Assembly (NCBI RefSeq): GCF_934746965.1 | Contig: NZ_CAKVFS010000003.1 | Coordinates: 170,521-234,520 of the forward strand | Source of the DNA: an uncultured Methanobrevibacter sp. | GTDB taxonomy: Archaea; Methanobacteriota; Methanobacteria; Methanobacteriales; Methanobacteriaceae | Direction: 5' to 3' | Length of the DNA stretch: 64,000 nt | Part shown: piece by piece, positions 8,778-17,792 of the stretch | Layout: every line of letters starts with the position of its first letter | Position numbering within the stretch: position 1 is the stretch's first letter | The notes under the pieces: generated by a model | The model's input: the letters and a program-made list of their open reading frames with translations, nothing else | What the model was told of the DNA's origin: nothing | The model's database searches: none | Translations under genes and position numbers: made by a program

Positions 8778-8956
8778 TATAAAACCACCACATAATCTAT
8801 TTATACATATCATATAATATAAATATTATCATGTTATTTTAAAAATTCACTTAACTTTAAACTATTTATTTTACTTAAAAATAATTATTTACAATTTAAT
8901 AATTGTTTTAATAAATAACTGTCAGTTATATATAATTTAAAGAATAATTAATTAGT

Positions 8957-9847
8957 ATGAAACATGATAAAACTTATAACTATTACCAACATGAAGATCA
9001 ACTCCTAAAATCTTTAAAGGAAAATTCGATTAAATACCTTACAAAAATCACTAATGTTGATTGTCTTGAAGAAATAAAAGAAGAACTAATAACATTAAAC
9101 CCAAAAGTCCTTAGAATAGATTATGGTATTAAAAATAAAGACATGATAATTCTTTATGAATTTTTATCTACAAAGAATAATCTTGCAAAAATACTAAGGA
9201 GAATATTTTTATATGTAGCTAGAGTAGGTTATGAATATCAATTAAAAGTAAAAATAAACTTAGTAATGACACCAGAAATAGATAAAAATACGATAATTTT
9301 AGAATATTCACCAGGACAATTTTTCAAACCAGATATAATATCTTTTAAAGATTACAATAGAGATAAACTATTAAATAACATAACCTACAAAATTAAAAAT
9401 AACATGAAACTAACTTATAATGAAATCCTTATATTAGGCATATTACCATTAATGAAAACCAAACACGAAACAGGAAAACAAGTACTTAATGTATTGGAAG
9501 TTATTCGAAATATAACTGATGTTGATGCAGATTTAAAAGATTCTGTATTGGGTATGTTAACTTTACTTGTAGATAAATTTATTGAAGACCAAGATTTAAA
9601 AAATAGTATATTGGATGTGATAAAAATGGAAATAACGATATTTCGTGATTATATAAATTCTCACAAAGACCAATGGCTAGAAGAAGGAAAAATAGAAGGA
9701 AAAGAAGAAGGATTAGAAAAAGGAAAAAAACAAGCAAACATAGAAACTGCAAAAAGAATGCTACAAAAAAATTACCCTATCCATGAAATAGCAAACCTAA
9801 CAAAATTAAACCAACAAACAATAAAACAAATAAATAGAGGAAAATAA
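8957..9847 (+). CDS. Rpn-like / PD-(D/E)XK family nuclease-like protein
   Basis: A 296-aa protein. The N-terminal part looks like a PD-(D/E)XK-type core (LRIDYGIKNKDMIILYEF, about residues 54-71). The C-terminal third is the diagnostic charged coiled coil with Glu/Gly/Lys repeats (EEGKIEGKEEGLEKGKKQ, about 236-253) ending in a small HTH-like tail (MLQKNYPIHEIANLTKLNQQTIKQI). This layout is typical of the Rpn/transposase-associated nuclease family (PDDEXK), whose members promote recombination or act in defence. The catalytic residues are not fully clear, so activity is uncertain. A perfect hairpin terminator overlaps its last codons. It stands at the left edge of the defence island. Confidence 0.65.
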   Translation: MKHDKTYNYYQHEDQLLKSLKENSIKYLTKITNVDCLEEIKEELITLNPKVLRIDYGIKNKDMIILYEFLSTKNNLAKILRRIFLYVARVGYEYQLKVKINLVMTPEIDKNTIILEYSPGQFFKPDIISFKDYNRDKLLNNITYKIKNNMKLTYNEILILGILPLMKTKHETGKQVLNVLEVIRNITDVDADLKDSVLGMLTLLVDKFIEDQDLKNSILDVIKMEITIFRDYINSHKDQWLEEGKIEGKEEGLEKGKKQANIETAKRMLQKNYPIHEIANLTKLNQQTIKQINRGK

Positions 9848-9859
9848 AATCCTCTATTT
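9832..9859 (+). terminator. Hairpin terminator overlapping the stop codon of the Rpn-like gene
   Basis: A perfect 10-bp stem (AAATAGAGGA pairing with TCCTCTATTT) with an 8-base A-rich loop, followed by T-rich sequence. The left arm and loop include the final codons and stop codon (9845-9847). It could also serve the converging gene that ends at 9882. Confidence 0.7.
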
Positions 9860-9881
9860 TATATATTCTTCAAATTATCTA

Positions 9882-12443
9882 TTAATAATTCATTATACTT
9901 AATCCAGAAAATGTTTTTTCAACTTTTTGTCTAAAACCACTATTTTCTACTTTTTCTTTAATCTCATCATAAGAATATAATTTAGCTTCAACGTTCTTAT
10001 TAACTAAAAAACCTTCTTTTTTCCAGAATTCATAATCTTCTTTTGTTATATCTCCTTTCATAATTTTTAAGATAGTTTTTGGAGATTTACCTTTATCCAA
10101 AAAGTTTTGAAATATTTCACATCCAGGTTCAATATAATACTCATAATATTCTCGCATAAACTCTTTAAATTGTTTATTACCATTTTTACCTTCTAAATAC
10201 CAATTATAAACCTCTTCAATTTTAACATTAGCTTTTTTTGCTGCTTGTTTTGTTGTTTTATCATTTATAATTTCATTAATCACAATATTCATTTGTTTTT
10301 CTAAGATTTTCTCATTAACTTGAGTTAAATTATCTTCAAGCTCTTTTTTTGTTAAGTTAGAATTTTTAAGGCCAATTGAAGATGATTTTCCTTTAATAAT
10401 CTGATTAATATAACAATTTATTTTAAAATTTAAATAATCATTATAAAAATCATTGAAACGTTTATCACCATTTTTACCTAAATCATAAGCATTATCCAGT
10501 TCTGTTTTTTCAATCCCAGATATTTTTAGTGCTTTTTGTAAGTTTTTATTTTTAATTTCCTCTAAAAAGATTTCTAAATGTTTTGAAAGATAATTTGACT
10601 CATATTCTTCGTATACTTTTCCATAAATCTTATGTCCATTTGATCCTAAATTTAATATTTTATTTAATTCATGTAATGTTATATCTGAACTTTTAGCTAG
10701 TTTATCTTTAGATTTACCGTTTTTAATTGCATCAATTACTAAATTAGCAATGATTTTCGCATTGTTTTGTTTGAAATCTATAAATAATCCACTTTCATTC
10801 CATTTACACCATCTTTTAACTTCATTTAAATCCATATTTATTTTTTTAGAAGCTTCCATTTTTGTTTTGCCCTCACTTCTTAATCTTAAATATTTATCCA
10901 TTAATACATGAGTTACATTAATGTAGAAGTTTAAAGTAAATGTGTCATCCTCTTTTTTAAGCAAACATTGTTTTTTGCCTTTAATATACCACATATCATA
11001 GTCATTTTTAGTAATATTAGCTTTCTCAAGAGCTTTATTGAAACTCATTGTTTTTAAATATTTCAAAAGATTATTTACACGATTTTCATAATATTCTCTT
11101 TTATATTCATTTTCAAAATTATTATCTTTAAGTAATTCTTTGAAATCAGTTATTTCAGCTAATTTAAGTGATTCTTCTTTTGATTTACCTTCTTTTAGAT
11201 TATTTAAAAAAATATCCATTTTAATTTTCTGGAGGTTCTTTTTAAAGATACTTGACTCCATATTAAATGAATTTAACCAGAATTGAATAATTTCATCATT
11301 TATCTGTAATTTAGTTTTAATCTCATCACTAAGATATTGTTTTCTTTTTAAAGTTAAATACTGATCCATTAAAAGTTTATTATATATTATGAATTCCTGA
11401 TTATGCTCTCCTTTTATGAATTCTTCTTTATTTTTTCTATACCAGTTATTTGCTTGACTTTTATTCACTTGTGTTTTTTCAAAAATTTCATCAATTGGCA
11501 TTTTCATACTGATTTGATCCAGGAAATCCTTGAAGATTTGATTTTCAACAATTTTATAAAACTCCACAAATGGTTTGATACTTTTTTGACCACATTTATA
11601 ATAACTAGTTTGTTTAATTTGTTTTGATGTGTATTTGCCTTCTAAAAATTCAATTAATGTTTTTTCCATATCATAACAGTTATAAGTAAATTTAATTAGC
11701 TTTTCATATTCAGTTTGGTTTAGTTTATAGTATCTGTTTGTTTTTTTAATGAGGTTTTTAGTTGATAGTTCAATTAACAATTGATTAGTATACATACTGG
11801 AATGAATTTGATTAACATCTTCTTTAGTAAAATGATTTATGTTTAAATTGTTTTTTAAATTGATAATTTCATTTTGATATTCAAGTTCATTATTGCAACT
11901 TCTGCAAAAATTAGAATTTTTGGAATCATTTATTTTACCACAGATAATACAGTGCTTGAAATTTCTATTATTTGAGGGTTCAGGTGTAATTTTAGTTGTT
12001 TTCGAGTTTAAATTATAAATTGGTGTGTATTTGGGTTTTCCGGGATAATAATAATTTTCATTACACAATTCAAAGTATTTCCATGCAATGTCAAAAAGAC
12101 TTCTATGTAGTTGAAAGGGTATTTTATTGTCCTGTTTTAGAAAATCTTCAATAGACTTATGAGTAATTGCATTTCTCATTTGATATGCTTCAAGTAACAT
12201 ACATTTAAATTTAAAGTCAATAATTTTTAATTGATATAATTTATCAACTCTTTTAGAAAATCCAACATAAGGATTATCAATTCCATTATTATTTCTTTGA
12301 AGTATATCATTCACTACTTTTTCTAGAAAAGGAGTGACATATGACTCAGTTGTTTTTGGATTTTTCATAATCTCTTTTTCAAACTCACTAAGTAAAATAT
12401 ACATATCTTTATCAAAATCTTTTAAAAATTCAAAATTTTTCAT
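9882..12443 (-). CDS. Large HEPN-like / zinc-ribbon / HTH-repeat protein
   Basis: An 853-aa protein. The first 140 residues are helical and contain MRNAITHKS, an R-x4-H motif (R90, H95) in a context like DUF4145/HEPN domains, whose Arg-His pair is the RNase centre in HEPN toxins. A zinc ribbon follows at about 165-184 (CIICG, CRSCN). From about residue 290 to the end there are roughly ten repeats of 50-60 residues, each built as a GKSxxxAxxxAxIxxxEVxxWxxxGKxG helix-turn-helix, for example KTTKQAAKKANVKIEEVYNW. Such arrays suggest sequence-specific nucleic-acid binding along an extended site. I chose the ATG at 12443 with GGTGG 5 bases upstream over the GTG at 12452. It sits in a defence island, and its promoter resembles that of the next gene upstream. 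An RNase or defence role is inference. Confidence 0.7.
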   Translation of the reverse strand: MKNFEFLKDFDKDMYILLSEFEKEIMKNPKTTESYVTPFLEKVVNDILQRNNNGIDNPYVGFSKRVDKLYQLKIIDFKFKCMLLEAYQMRNAITHKSIEDFLKQDNKIPFQLHRSLFDIAWKYFELCNENYYYPGKPKYTPIYNLNSKTTKITPEPSNNRNFKHCIICGKINDSKNSNFCRSCNNELEYQNEIINLKNNLNINHFTKEDVNQIHSSMYTNQLLIELSTKNLIKKTNRYYKLNQTEYEKLIKFTYNCYDMEKTLIEFLEGKYTSKQIKQTSYYKCGQKSIKPFVEFYKIVENQIFKDFLDQISMKMPIDEIFEKTQVNKSQANNWYRKNKEEFIKGEHNQEFIIYNKLLMDQYLTLKRKQYLSDEIKTKLQINDEIIQFWLNSFNMESSIFKKNLQKIKMDIFLNNLKEGKSKEESLKLAEITDFKELLKDNNFENEYKREYYENRVNNLLKYLKTMSFNKALEKANITKNDYDMWYIKGKKQCLLKKEDDTFTLNFYINVTHVLMDKYLRLRSEGKTKMEASKKINMDLNEVKRWCKWNESGLFIDFKQNNAKIIANLVIDAIKNGKSKDKLAKSSDITLHELNKILNLGSNGHKIYGKVYEEYESNYLSKHLEIFLEEIKNKNLQKALKISGIEKTELDNAYDLGKNGDKRFNDFYNDYLNFKINCYINQIIKGKSSSIGLKNSNLTKKELEDNLTQVNEKILEKQMNIVINEIINDKTTKQAAKKANVKIEEVYNWYLEGKNGNKQFKEFMREYYEYYIEPGCEIFQNFLDKGKSPKTILKIMKGDITKEDYEFWKKEGFLVNKNVEAKLYSYDEIKEKVENSGFRQKVEKTFSGLSIMNY

Positions 12444-12481
12444 AATTTCCACCTAGTCAATATATTTTTTAAACAAAATAT

Positions 12482-12540
12482 ACACAACTAAGTATTATTA
12501 TGTTGGGGTTGATATATAAATGTTGTCATGATGTATATAA
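12482..12540 (-). promoter_or_regulatory. Promoter of the HEPN/HTH-repeat gene, shared with 13188-13246
   Basis: On the minus strand a TATA box (ATTTATATATC, about 12511-12521) lies some 30 bases before a conserved AATACTTAGTTGTG element. About three quarters of the 59 bases match the segment upstream of the 140-aa secreted gene, in the same orientation. Conserved TATA and start-region sequence suggests common regulation or a duplicated promoter. Confidence 0.5.
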
Positions 12541-12727
12541 AAAGTTAGATAAATTTTATAGAAATATTTTAATACATGTTTTTAAAGCAATATTAAGATT
12601 ACTAACAGTTGTGTAAAAAGAAACATAGCTATAAATTTTAATATTACTTTTGTCATTTTCTATTTTTAAATGATTATTGTACTTTTTTTAATTGTATCTA
12701 TTTCTATGATAAAAAAATGGTTAGGGA
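12541..12727. other. Spacer between two leftward genes
   Basis: An AT-rich spacer with no coding potential that I can defend. It lies upstream of the promoter of the HEPN/HTH-repeat gene and downstream of the 140-aa secreted gene. With the 12444-12540 leader it makes a 284-base gene-free stretch. Confidence 0.5.
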
Positions 12728-13150
12728 TTAGCCATAACCATAAGTTACAACATAACCATGATCATCACAAATTCTATAATAACCATCATCATAATTAATT
12801 CTATGATATCCATCTCCCGCATCACTACGGGAAACTTCATGCTGACTTGGATCCCACCCACTATCTAAAACATCAGATTCATGAGCAGTTAAGTGTTCTT
12901 CACCACCATAAATTCTTGTAGGTCTTTCATAATCATCCTCTACAGATTCAGATGATGAATCAGAAGAATATGATATATTATCAACAGATTCTGTAGTATT
13001 ATTAATATTATTTATTGTCATGTTATCAGATGTTTCTGGAGTGTTTCCAAATAAAAACAATCCTCCACAAATTACAACAGTAAAACAAATAATAACTAAT
13101 ACAATGATTACAGTATTTTTATCAAAATTCATATTATCATTCTTATTCAA
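12728..13150 (-). CDS. Membrane-anchored or secreted small protein
   Basis: A 140-aa protein. A short charged N-terminus is followed by a hydrophobic anchor (VIIVLVIICFTVVICGGLFLF, about residues 14-34). Next comes a Ser/Asn/Thr-rich stalk of about 40 residues, then a C-terminal domain rich in Asp, Gly, Tyr and His with repeated aromatic strands (YHRINYDD, YYRICDDHG, YVVTYGYG). The tail probably folds outside the membrane. It is similar in plan to the 137-aa protein at 8078. It lies between the CARF gene and the HEPN/HTH-repeat gene and has its own promoter. Function is unknown. Confidence 0.6.
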   Translation of the reverse strand: MNKNDNMNFDKNTVIIVLVIICFTVVICGGLFLFGNTPETSDNMTINNINNTTESVDNISYSSDSSSESVEDDYERPTRIYGGEEHLTAHESDVLDSGWDPSQHEVSRSDAGDGYHRINYDDGYYRICDDHGYVVTYGYG

Positions 13151-13187
13151 GTTAAATTATTAGTCCTATATTTTCCAAATAAGATGT

Positions 13188-13246
13188 GCACAACTAAGTA
13201 TTAATATGTTAAAATTGATATATGAATGTTACTATTATACATACAA
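13188..13246 (-). promoter_or_regulatory. Promoter of the 140-aa gene, related to 12482-12540
   Basis: On the minus strand a TATA-like ATTCATATATC is followed by AACATATTAATACTTAGTTGTG. About three quarters of the 59 bases match the promoter of the HEPN/HTH-repeat gene 700 bases away. The strongest match is at the TATA box and the ACTTAGTTGTG block, close to where transcription should start. Confidence 0.5.
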
Positions 13247-13274
13247 AGAAAGTTTTTCCTTTAATCTAAAGAAC

Positions 13275-14531
13275 CTATGAAAGAATAGGAAACATAGTCT
13301 CTTCAATAAATTTCCCCATATCTTCATGTAGTAAATTAGCAGCTTCTAAAACAATACCTCTAAATTCATCATACTCTTTTTTAGAACAAGACTCAAAACC
13401 ATGAGCTAAAATAGAATTATTCCTAAATTTAAGAACATTCCTAATTTGTTCTCGATTATTCAAATAAAACTCACCTAAACTATCATTTAATTTAGCAAGT
13501 AACTCATAATCAGCAGTTAAACCAAATTTAATATCCTTTGAACTATCCAGATTACCTAAATAATCCTCATCAACATTATTTTCACGTAAAATATCAATAT
13601 CAATACAAGAACTATTAATACCATAAACCTTAGAAAGTCTGATTTGAGCAATTAACTCCAATGAACGATACAACCTAGCAACAGCATCATCAAACTTATT
13701 CTCATTTCTCCTACGCCTAGCATTATTCAAAATAGACGCCAACATATAATACTTCTTCAACTCATGCTCAACAGGACCTTTACTTGAATTTTGATTAAAA
13801 GTATTCATAATATTTAAAGCCTTAATATTTAATTGAAACTGCTTAGCTAACTCAGGCCAAACCTTCTGAAACTCACCAACATCAAAAGTCTCAAAAGCTT
13901 TCTCATGATTAACACTATCAAAATAATAATAAGTATCAAACAACTTAGAATAAACATCCTTATCCCTATTAGTATCAACAAGCACATCAACAAGCAACTT
14001 TCCAGACTCAAAACGATTACTATTAAACAAATCCTTAAGAGTACTTATTAACAACTCATCATAAACCTGATAAAGATTCTGTGACTTACACTCCTCAGTA
14101 CCCTTAACAACAACACCACCACTTCTCTCACCCACAACAACAAACAACTCCTTCCTAAAAATCATAGAAGCAAAAGCAGCAGACATAGTCATAGTCTTAG
14201 TACCAGAAGTATAATCAATCAATATCCTATACTCATCCTCCAACTCAGCAATTTTAAACTTAAACTCATTAAAATAATTCTTAAAACTATCAATATTCTC
14301 ATTTTCTACAAACTCATAATCATAACACTCATCAAAATCCTCCTCAAACTCATCATAGAAAACCTCCTTAAGAGCATCAACAGTAGATTTAGAATCCCTA
14401 GAACCAAAAAAACAAATAAAATCAGGATCCTTAGAATCAATAGAACACATCAAACCATGAGCCAAACTATACTTCTTACTATCAGTTCCAGTTCCCACAG
14501 TCATAAATAAAGCACGTTTCTTCCTTGCCAT
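13275..14531 (-). CDS. CARF-domain protein of the Cas02710 type with HEPN motif
   Basis: A 418-aa protein. The N-terminus carries a Rossmann-like CARF core: ALFMTVGTGTDS (residues 8-19), then FICFFGSRDSKST, then RILIDYTSGTKTMTMSAAF (about 121-139). These loops bind cyclic oligonucleotides in CARF proteins. The sequence matches my knowledge of the Cas02710/TIGR02710 family. The C-terminal helical domain contains RNNSILAHG near residue 370, an R-x6-H HEPN RNase motif. The expected role is an RNase switched on by cyclic oligoadenylate, as in Csm6/Csx1. No CRISPR array or type III effector genes are in the window, so its activator is unknown. The coding strand uses many GAG and GAT codons where the RM genes use GAA, hinting at separate acquisition. 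A 280-base gap to the Res gene argues for its own promoter. Confidence 0.8.
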   Translation of the reverse strand: MARKKRALFMTVGTGTDSKKYSLAHGLMCSIDSKDPDFICFFGSRDSKSTVDALKEVFYDEFEEDFDECYDYEFVENENIDSFKNYFNEFKFKIAELEDEYRILIDYTSGTKTMTMSAAFASMIFRKELFVVVGERSGGVVVKGTEECKSQNLYQVYDELLISTLKDLFNSNRFESGKLLVDVLVDTNRDKDVYSKLFDTYYYFDSVNHEKAFETFDVGEFQKVWPELAKQFQLNIKALNIMNTFNQNSSKGPVEHELKKYYMLASILNNARRRRNENKFDDAVARLYRSLELIAQIRLSKVYGINSSCIDIDILRENNVDEDYLGNLDSSKDIKFGLTADYELLAKLNDSLGEFYLNNREQIRNVLKFRNNSILAHGFESCSKKEYDEFRGIVLEAANLLHEDMGKFIEETMFPILS

Positions 14532-14811
14532 GTTATCAACTTAATTATTTTTAATAGATTTAAATTATCTAATTATTAAAATATTTAGAATTTATTGATA
14601 GTTTTTAATTTTTTTATTATTAAATTTAATAATTCCGTTATATTCTTTTTATCTTCATCTAATTCATAATCGATATTAATATATATTTCAATAAATTTTA
14701 AATTTTTTTTCTGAAAACATTAATAATAATGCCATTTAATTACTTGAAAATAGTTATATTCTAATCAAACATAGCCAATCCTATGATTAGTATAAAAAGT
14801 ATTAAATAAAA
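14532..14811. other. Intergenic spacer between Res and CARF genes
   Basis: 280 AT-rich bases with no convincing gene. An imperfect hairpin (CTAAT ... CATAG pairing with CTATG ATTAG, about 14760-14790) lies some 20-50 bases past the Res stop codon and could end the RM operon. The rest should hold the promoter of the CARF gene. Confidence 0.4.
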
Positions 14812-17775
14812 TTATAAAATACTTGATTTTAAATCTTCGTAACTATTAGTAACTTCTAATTCAACATCATTACCTAAAGCTTTAAAGTGTTTTTTACCAC
14901 ATTTAATTTTAGCTTGCTCAGATGGTCTTAATTGAGTAATATCTTTTGTACCTTTTGTTTCAACTACAAAATACATTTTACGTTCTCCATCTTTGTTAAA
15001 TAAGATAGCCCAATCAGGATTATATCCTCCAATTGGAGTAGTTATTTTAAACCATCCAGGTAATTTAGTGTATAATTCAACTTCATCATCATTTTCTAAT
15101 CTTTCTGCAAAGTTCTTTTCAATTTCACTATCATATATAATGTGATCATAGACAGAACGATGACTTTTTATAATATTTTTATTAAGATATCCCCATAACT
15201 CTTCATTTTCAAATAATTGTTGACTGTAATAATCATCTAATTCTGAATATTTTACTCCATCAACAATTAAACTACTCATTACACGTTTAATAATCTTTGA
15301 AGATTCATTCATGTATTCTGTAGGATTTTTCTTAAATTGGTCTAATGTTTCACTTTCAACTAAAATCTTAATAATTGTTTTTCTAGTTAAACTTGTAGTA
15401 TTTTGTAAGAATTTTAATATATTAGGCAGGGCTATTTCATCTTCATCTGAATAAACTGTTTTTACAGTTCCTTCTTTATAATTTACACCTGATGCATCAA
15501 TTGTTAATCCGCTTTTTGTATAAATTAATTTAGGTGGTTTAATATTTAATTCATCTTTTAAAGCATTACAACACTTTTCTATTAATTCATCTGTGTCAAA
15601 TTCAACGGAATAAGTTGTTTTATGTTTAATTTTATCCCAAAATTCTTTAAAATCATCACTTAAGAAAACTTGTTTATTAATTTTAACTTTTTGTTTTTTA
15701 CTTGCATTTTTAATTTCATAATGTTTTGTTTGTCTTTTAGCTACTGAAACTATATCTTCTTTAATAGATTCATACTTTTCAGGCACTTCTACAGTATTAT
15801 TGGTTATAGCTTGCTTTAAAGTATCTTGAACTTTACCTTTTCCATTAATATACTTCATTTTTTTAAAATGATTAAATAGTTCTAATGATTTTTGAGAACC
15901 AATTGCCTCTTTTTTACCATTTTTATTTTCCATAATAATATGTGCAAAACTTGTTTTTTTAATAGTTCCAAATTTAATTCCAGTATCATTTTCCATTTCA
16001 CTTTGTAATTTTTTAGCAAAATCACTATAACTTTCATTAGCCATTACAGTTAAAATATTAATATTATTATCTTTAATACGCTCTCCATCTTGATTAACAC
16101 ATAAACGTAGCCCTCTACCAATTTCTTGACGTTTTTTCATTGTAGAAGATGTTTCATTTAAAGTACAAATTTGAAAAACATTAGGATTATCCCAACCTTC
16201 TTTAAGTGCAGAATGTGAAAATATAAATTTTAAATTAGAATCAAAACTTAAAAGTTTTTCTTTATCTCTCATGATTAAATTAAATGTAGATTCATCATCT
16301 TTATTTGCTCTAAGTTTACCTTTTTTAGTTTCCCTTGAGTCTTTAACTTTACCTTTTTTATCTACAGAAAAATAACCATTATGAACCTCTTCAACAGGAA
16401 CATGCTCAATTTTTTCTATTAACGTATTATATTTAGGTTTTCTAATGACTTTTTCATATTCTTCTTCAAATATTTTAGCATATGGACCTTTAATAGGATT
16501 TCCATCTTCATCATATTGTCTATAATTAGCTACTTTGTCAATGAAAAATAAACTTAAAACCTTAATTCCTTTTTCATTTAAAGATAACTCTTTATCAAAA
16601 TGCTCTTCAATTGTTTTTCTAATTTGAGCTCTTTTAATTACTAAATCATCCATATCTCCAAATATTTTTCCAATTCTTAAAATTTCATCCTTTTGAGTAA
16701 ACGAAACATATTCATTACCTTCCTCACAATATATTTCATCTACAATATAATTTTCATAAACATCCCGCCTACCAGAAATATCAAATAAGTCATCACCTTG
16801 TTTTACAGTTACTGTTTTTCTTTTAATTGAACCATTCATTAATTTATCTATTTCAATTTTAGCAGTTATAGGAGATTTTTTATTATTAGTTTCAATTAAT
16901 TTCATATAGGATTTATTATGAAAATCTTGAGATTCAAATCCTGCAACTTCAATTTGTTTAACTAAATTCATTTCATAAGCATCAACAGCATCTAATTTAT
17001 AAATTAAATTTTGAATTTCCTTATGAGTTGCTGAATATCTTAAGGTACATAATGGATTTAGAGATTTAACTGCTTTTTCACCTTTACCACCCATAACAGA
17101 TTGAGGTTCATCAATAATAACAATAGGATTAGTTTCTTGAATTAATTCAATAGGTTTATATCCACTTAACCTATCATTTTCCCTATGGATAATATTAGCT
17201 TTTGTTTCTTTACTTGGATCTGTAAAACTTTTATTAAATGCATCAATATTAATAATCATTATTTCAATATTGGAATCAGTAGCAAAATTTCTAATTTGTT
17301 CTAATTTAGAAGAATCATAAACAAAAGAATTATAAATTACATTATCATACAAACCTTTAAAATGATCTTTAGTAATTTCAATTGTTTTATAAACTCCCTC
17401 TTTAATAGCAACTGAAGGAACAACAATAATAAACTTAGTAAAACCATATATTTTATTTAATTCAAAAATAGTTTTTAAATAAACATAAGTCTTACCAGTT
17501 CCGGTTTCCATTTCAATATTAAAATCCAAATGATTTTCATTTAATGATTCACTTGGAGCTATTTTATGATACTTTTGAACTTTTCTTAAATTTTCTAAAA
17601 TATCCGAAGCACTAATATCAATCTTATTTCCTACACCCTGTCCAGTACTATTAATAGTCTGTTGACCAGACACAGTAAAATAAGATAACATTGAATTTTG
17701 ACCTTCAAATAAATCAATAACTGATTTTACTGCTTCATCCTGGTACTTAAGGTTAGGATTAAACTTAAGTTTCAT
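14812..17775 (-). CDS. res: Type III restriction endonuclease subunit Res
   Basis: A 987-aa motor-nuclease subunit. The SF2 helicase motifs are Walker A METGTGKTY (89-97), DEPQ box (222-225), RYSATHKE (motif III) and motif VI RQEIGRGLRLC. The C-terminal PD-(D/E)XK endonuclease is visible as NPDWAILF followed by FVVETKG near residues 918-942. Res acts with Mod to cut DNA with unmethylated sites after ATP-driven communication along the DNA. The length is normal for the family (about 970-1000 aa). A strong GGAGAT site precedes the ATG. It starts 17 bases after the second mod gene and is the last gene of the operon. Nothing indicates inactivation. Confidence 0.93.
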   Translation of the reverse strand: MKLKFNPNLKYQDEAVKSVIDLFEGQNSMLSYFTVSGQQTINSTGQGVGNKIDISASDILENLRKVQKYHKIAPSESLNENHLDFNIEMETGTGKTYVYLKTIFELNKIYGFTKFIIVVPSVAIKEGVYKTIEITKDHFKGLYDNVIYNSFVYDSSKLEQIRNFATDSNIEIMIINIDAFNKSFTDPSKETKANIIHRENDRLSGYKPIELIQETNPIVIIDEPQSVMGGKGEKAVKSLNPLCTLRYSATHKEIQNLIYKLDAVDAYEMNLVKQIEVAGFESQDFHNKSYMKLIETNNKKSPITAKIEIDKLMNGSIKRKTVTVKQGDDLFDISGRRDVYENYIVDEIYCEEGNEYVSFTQKDEILRIGKIFGDMDDLVIKRAQIRKTIEEHFDKELSLNEKGIKVLSLFFIDKVANYRQYDEDGNPIKGPYAKIFEEEYEKVIRKPKYNTLIEKIEHVPVEEVHNGYFSVDKKGKVKDSRETKKGKLRANKDDESTFNLIMRDKEKLLSFDSNLKFIFSHSALKEGWDNPNVFQICTLNETSSTMKKRQEIGRGLRLCVNQDGERIKDNNINILTVMANESYSDFAKKLQSEMENDTGIKFGTIKKTSFAHIIMENKNGKKEAIGSQKSLELFNHFKKMKYINGKGKVQDTLKQAITNNTVEVPEKYESIKEDIVSVAKRQTKHYEIKNASKKQKVKINKQVFLSDDFKEFWDKIKHKTTYSVEFDTDELIEKCCNALKDELNIKPPKLIYTKSGLTIDASGVNYKEGTVKTVYSDEDEIALPNILKFLQNTTSLTRKTIIKILVESETLDQFKKNPTEYMNESSKIIKRVMSSLIVDGVKYSELDDYYSQQLFENEELWGYLNKNIIKSHRSVYDHIIYDSEIEKNFAERLENDDEVELYTKLPGWFKITTPIGGYNPDWAILFNKDGERKMYFVVETKGTKDITQLRPSEQAKIKCGKKHFKALGNDVELEVTNSYEDLKSSIL

Positions 17776-17792
17776 AATTTTAAAATCTCCTA

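Noticed and set aside
8957..9847. Mobile element built around the Rpn-like gene
   Set aside because: The gene is of a transposase-associated family, but no inverted ends or direct repeats flank it here.
9882..12443. HTH repeat array as a transposase or resolvase
   Set aside because: No catalytic Ser/Tyr or DDE residues, no terminal inverted repeats, and no target duplication were seen.
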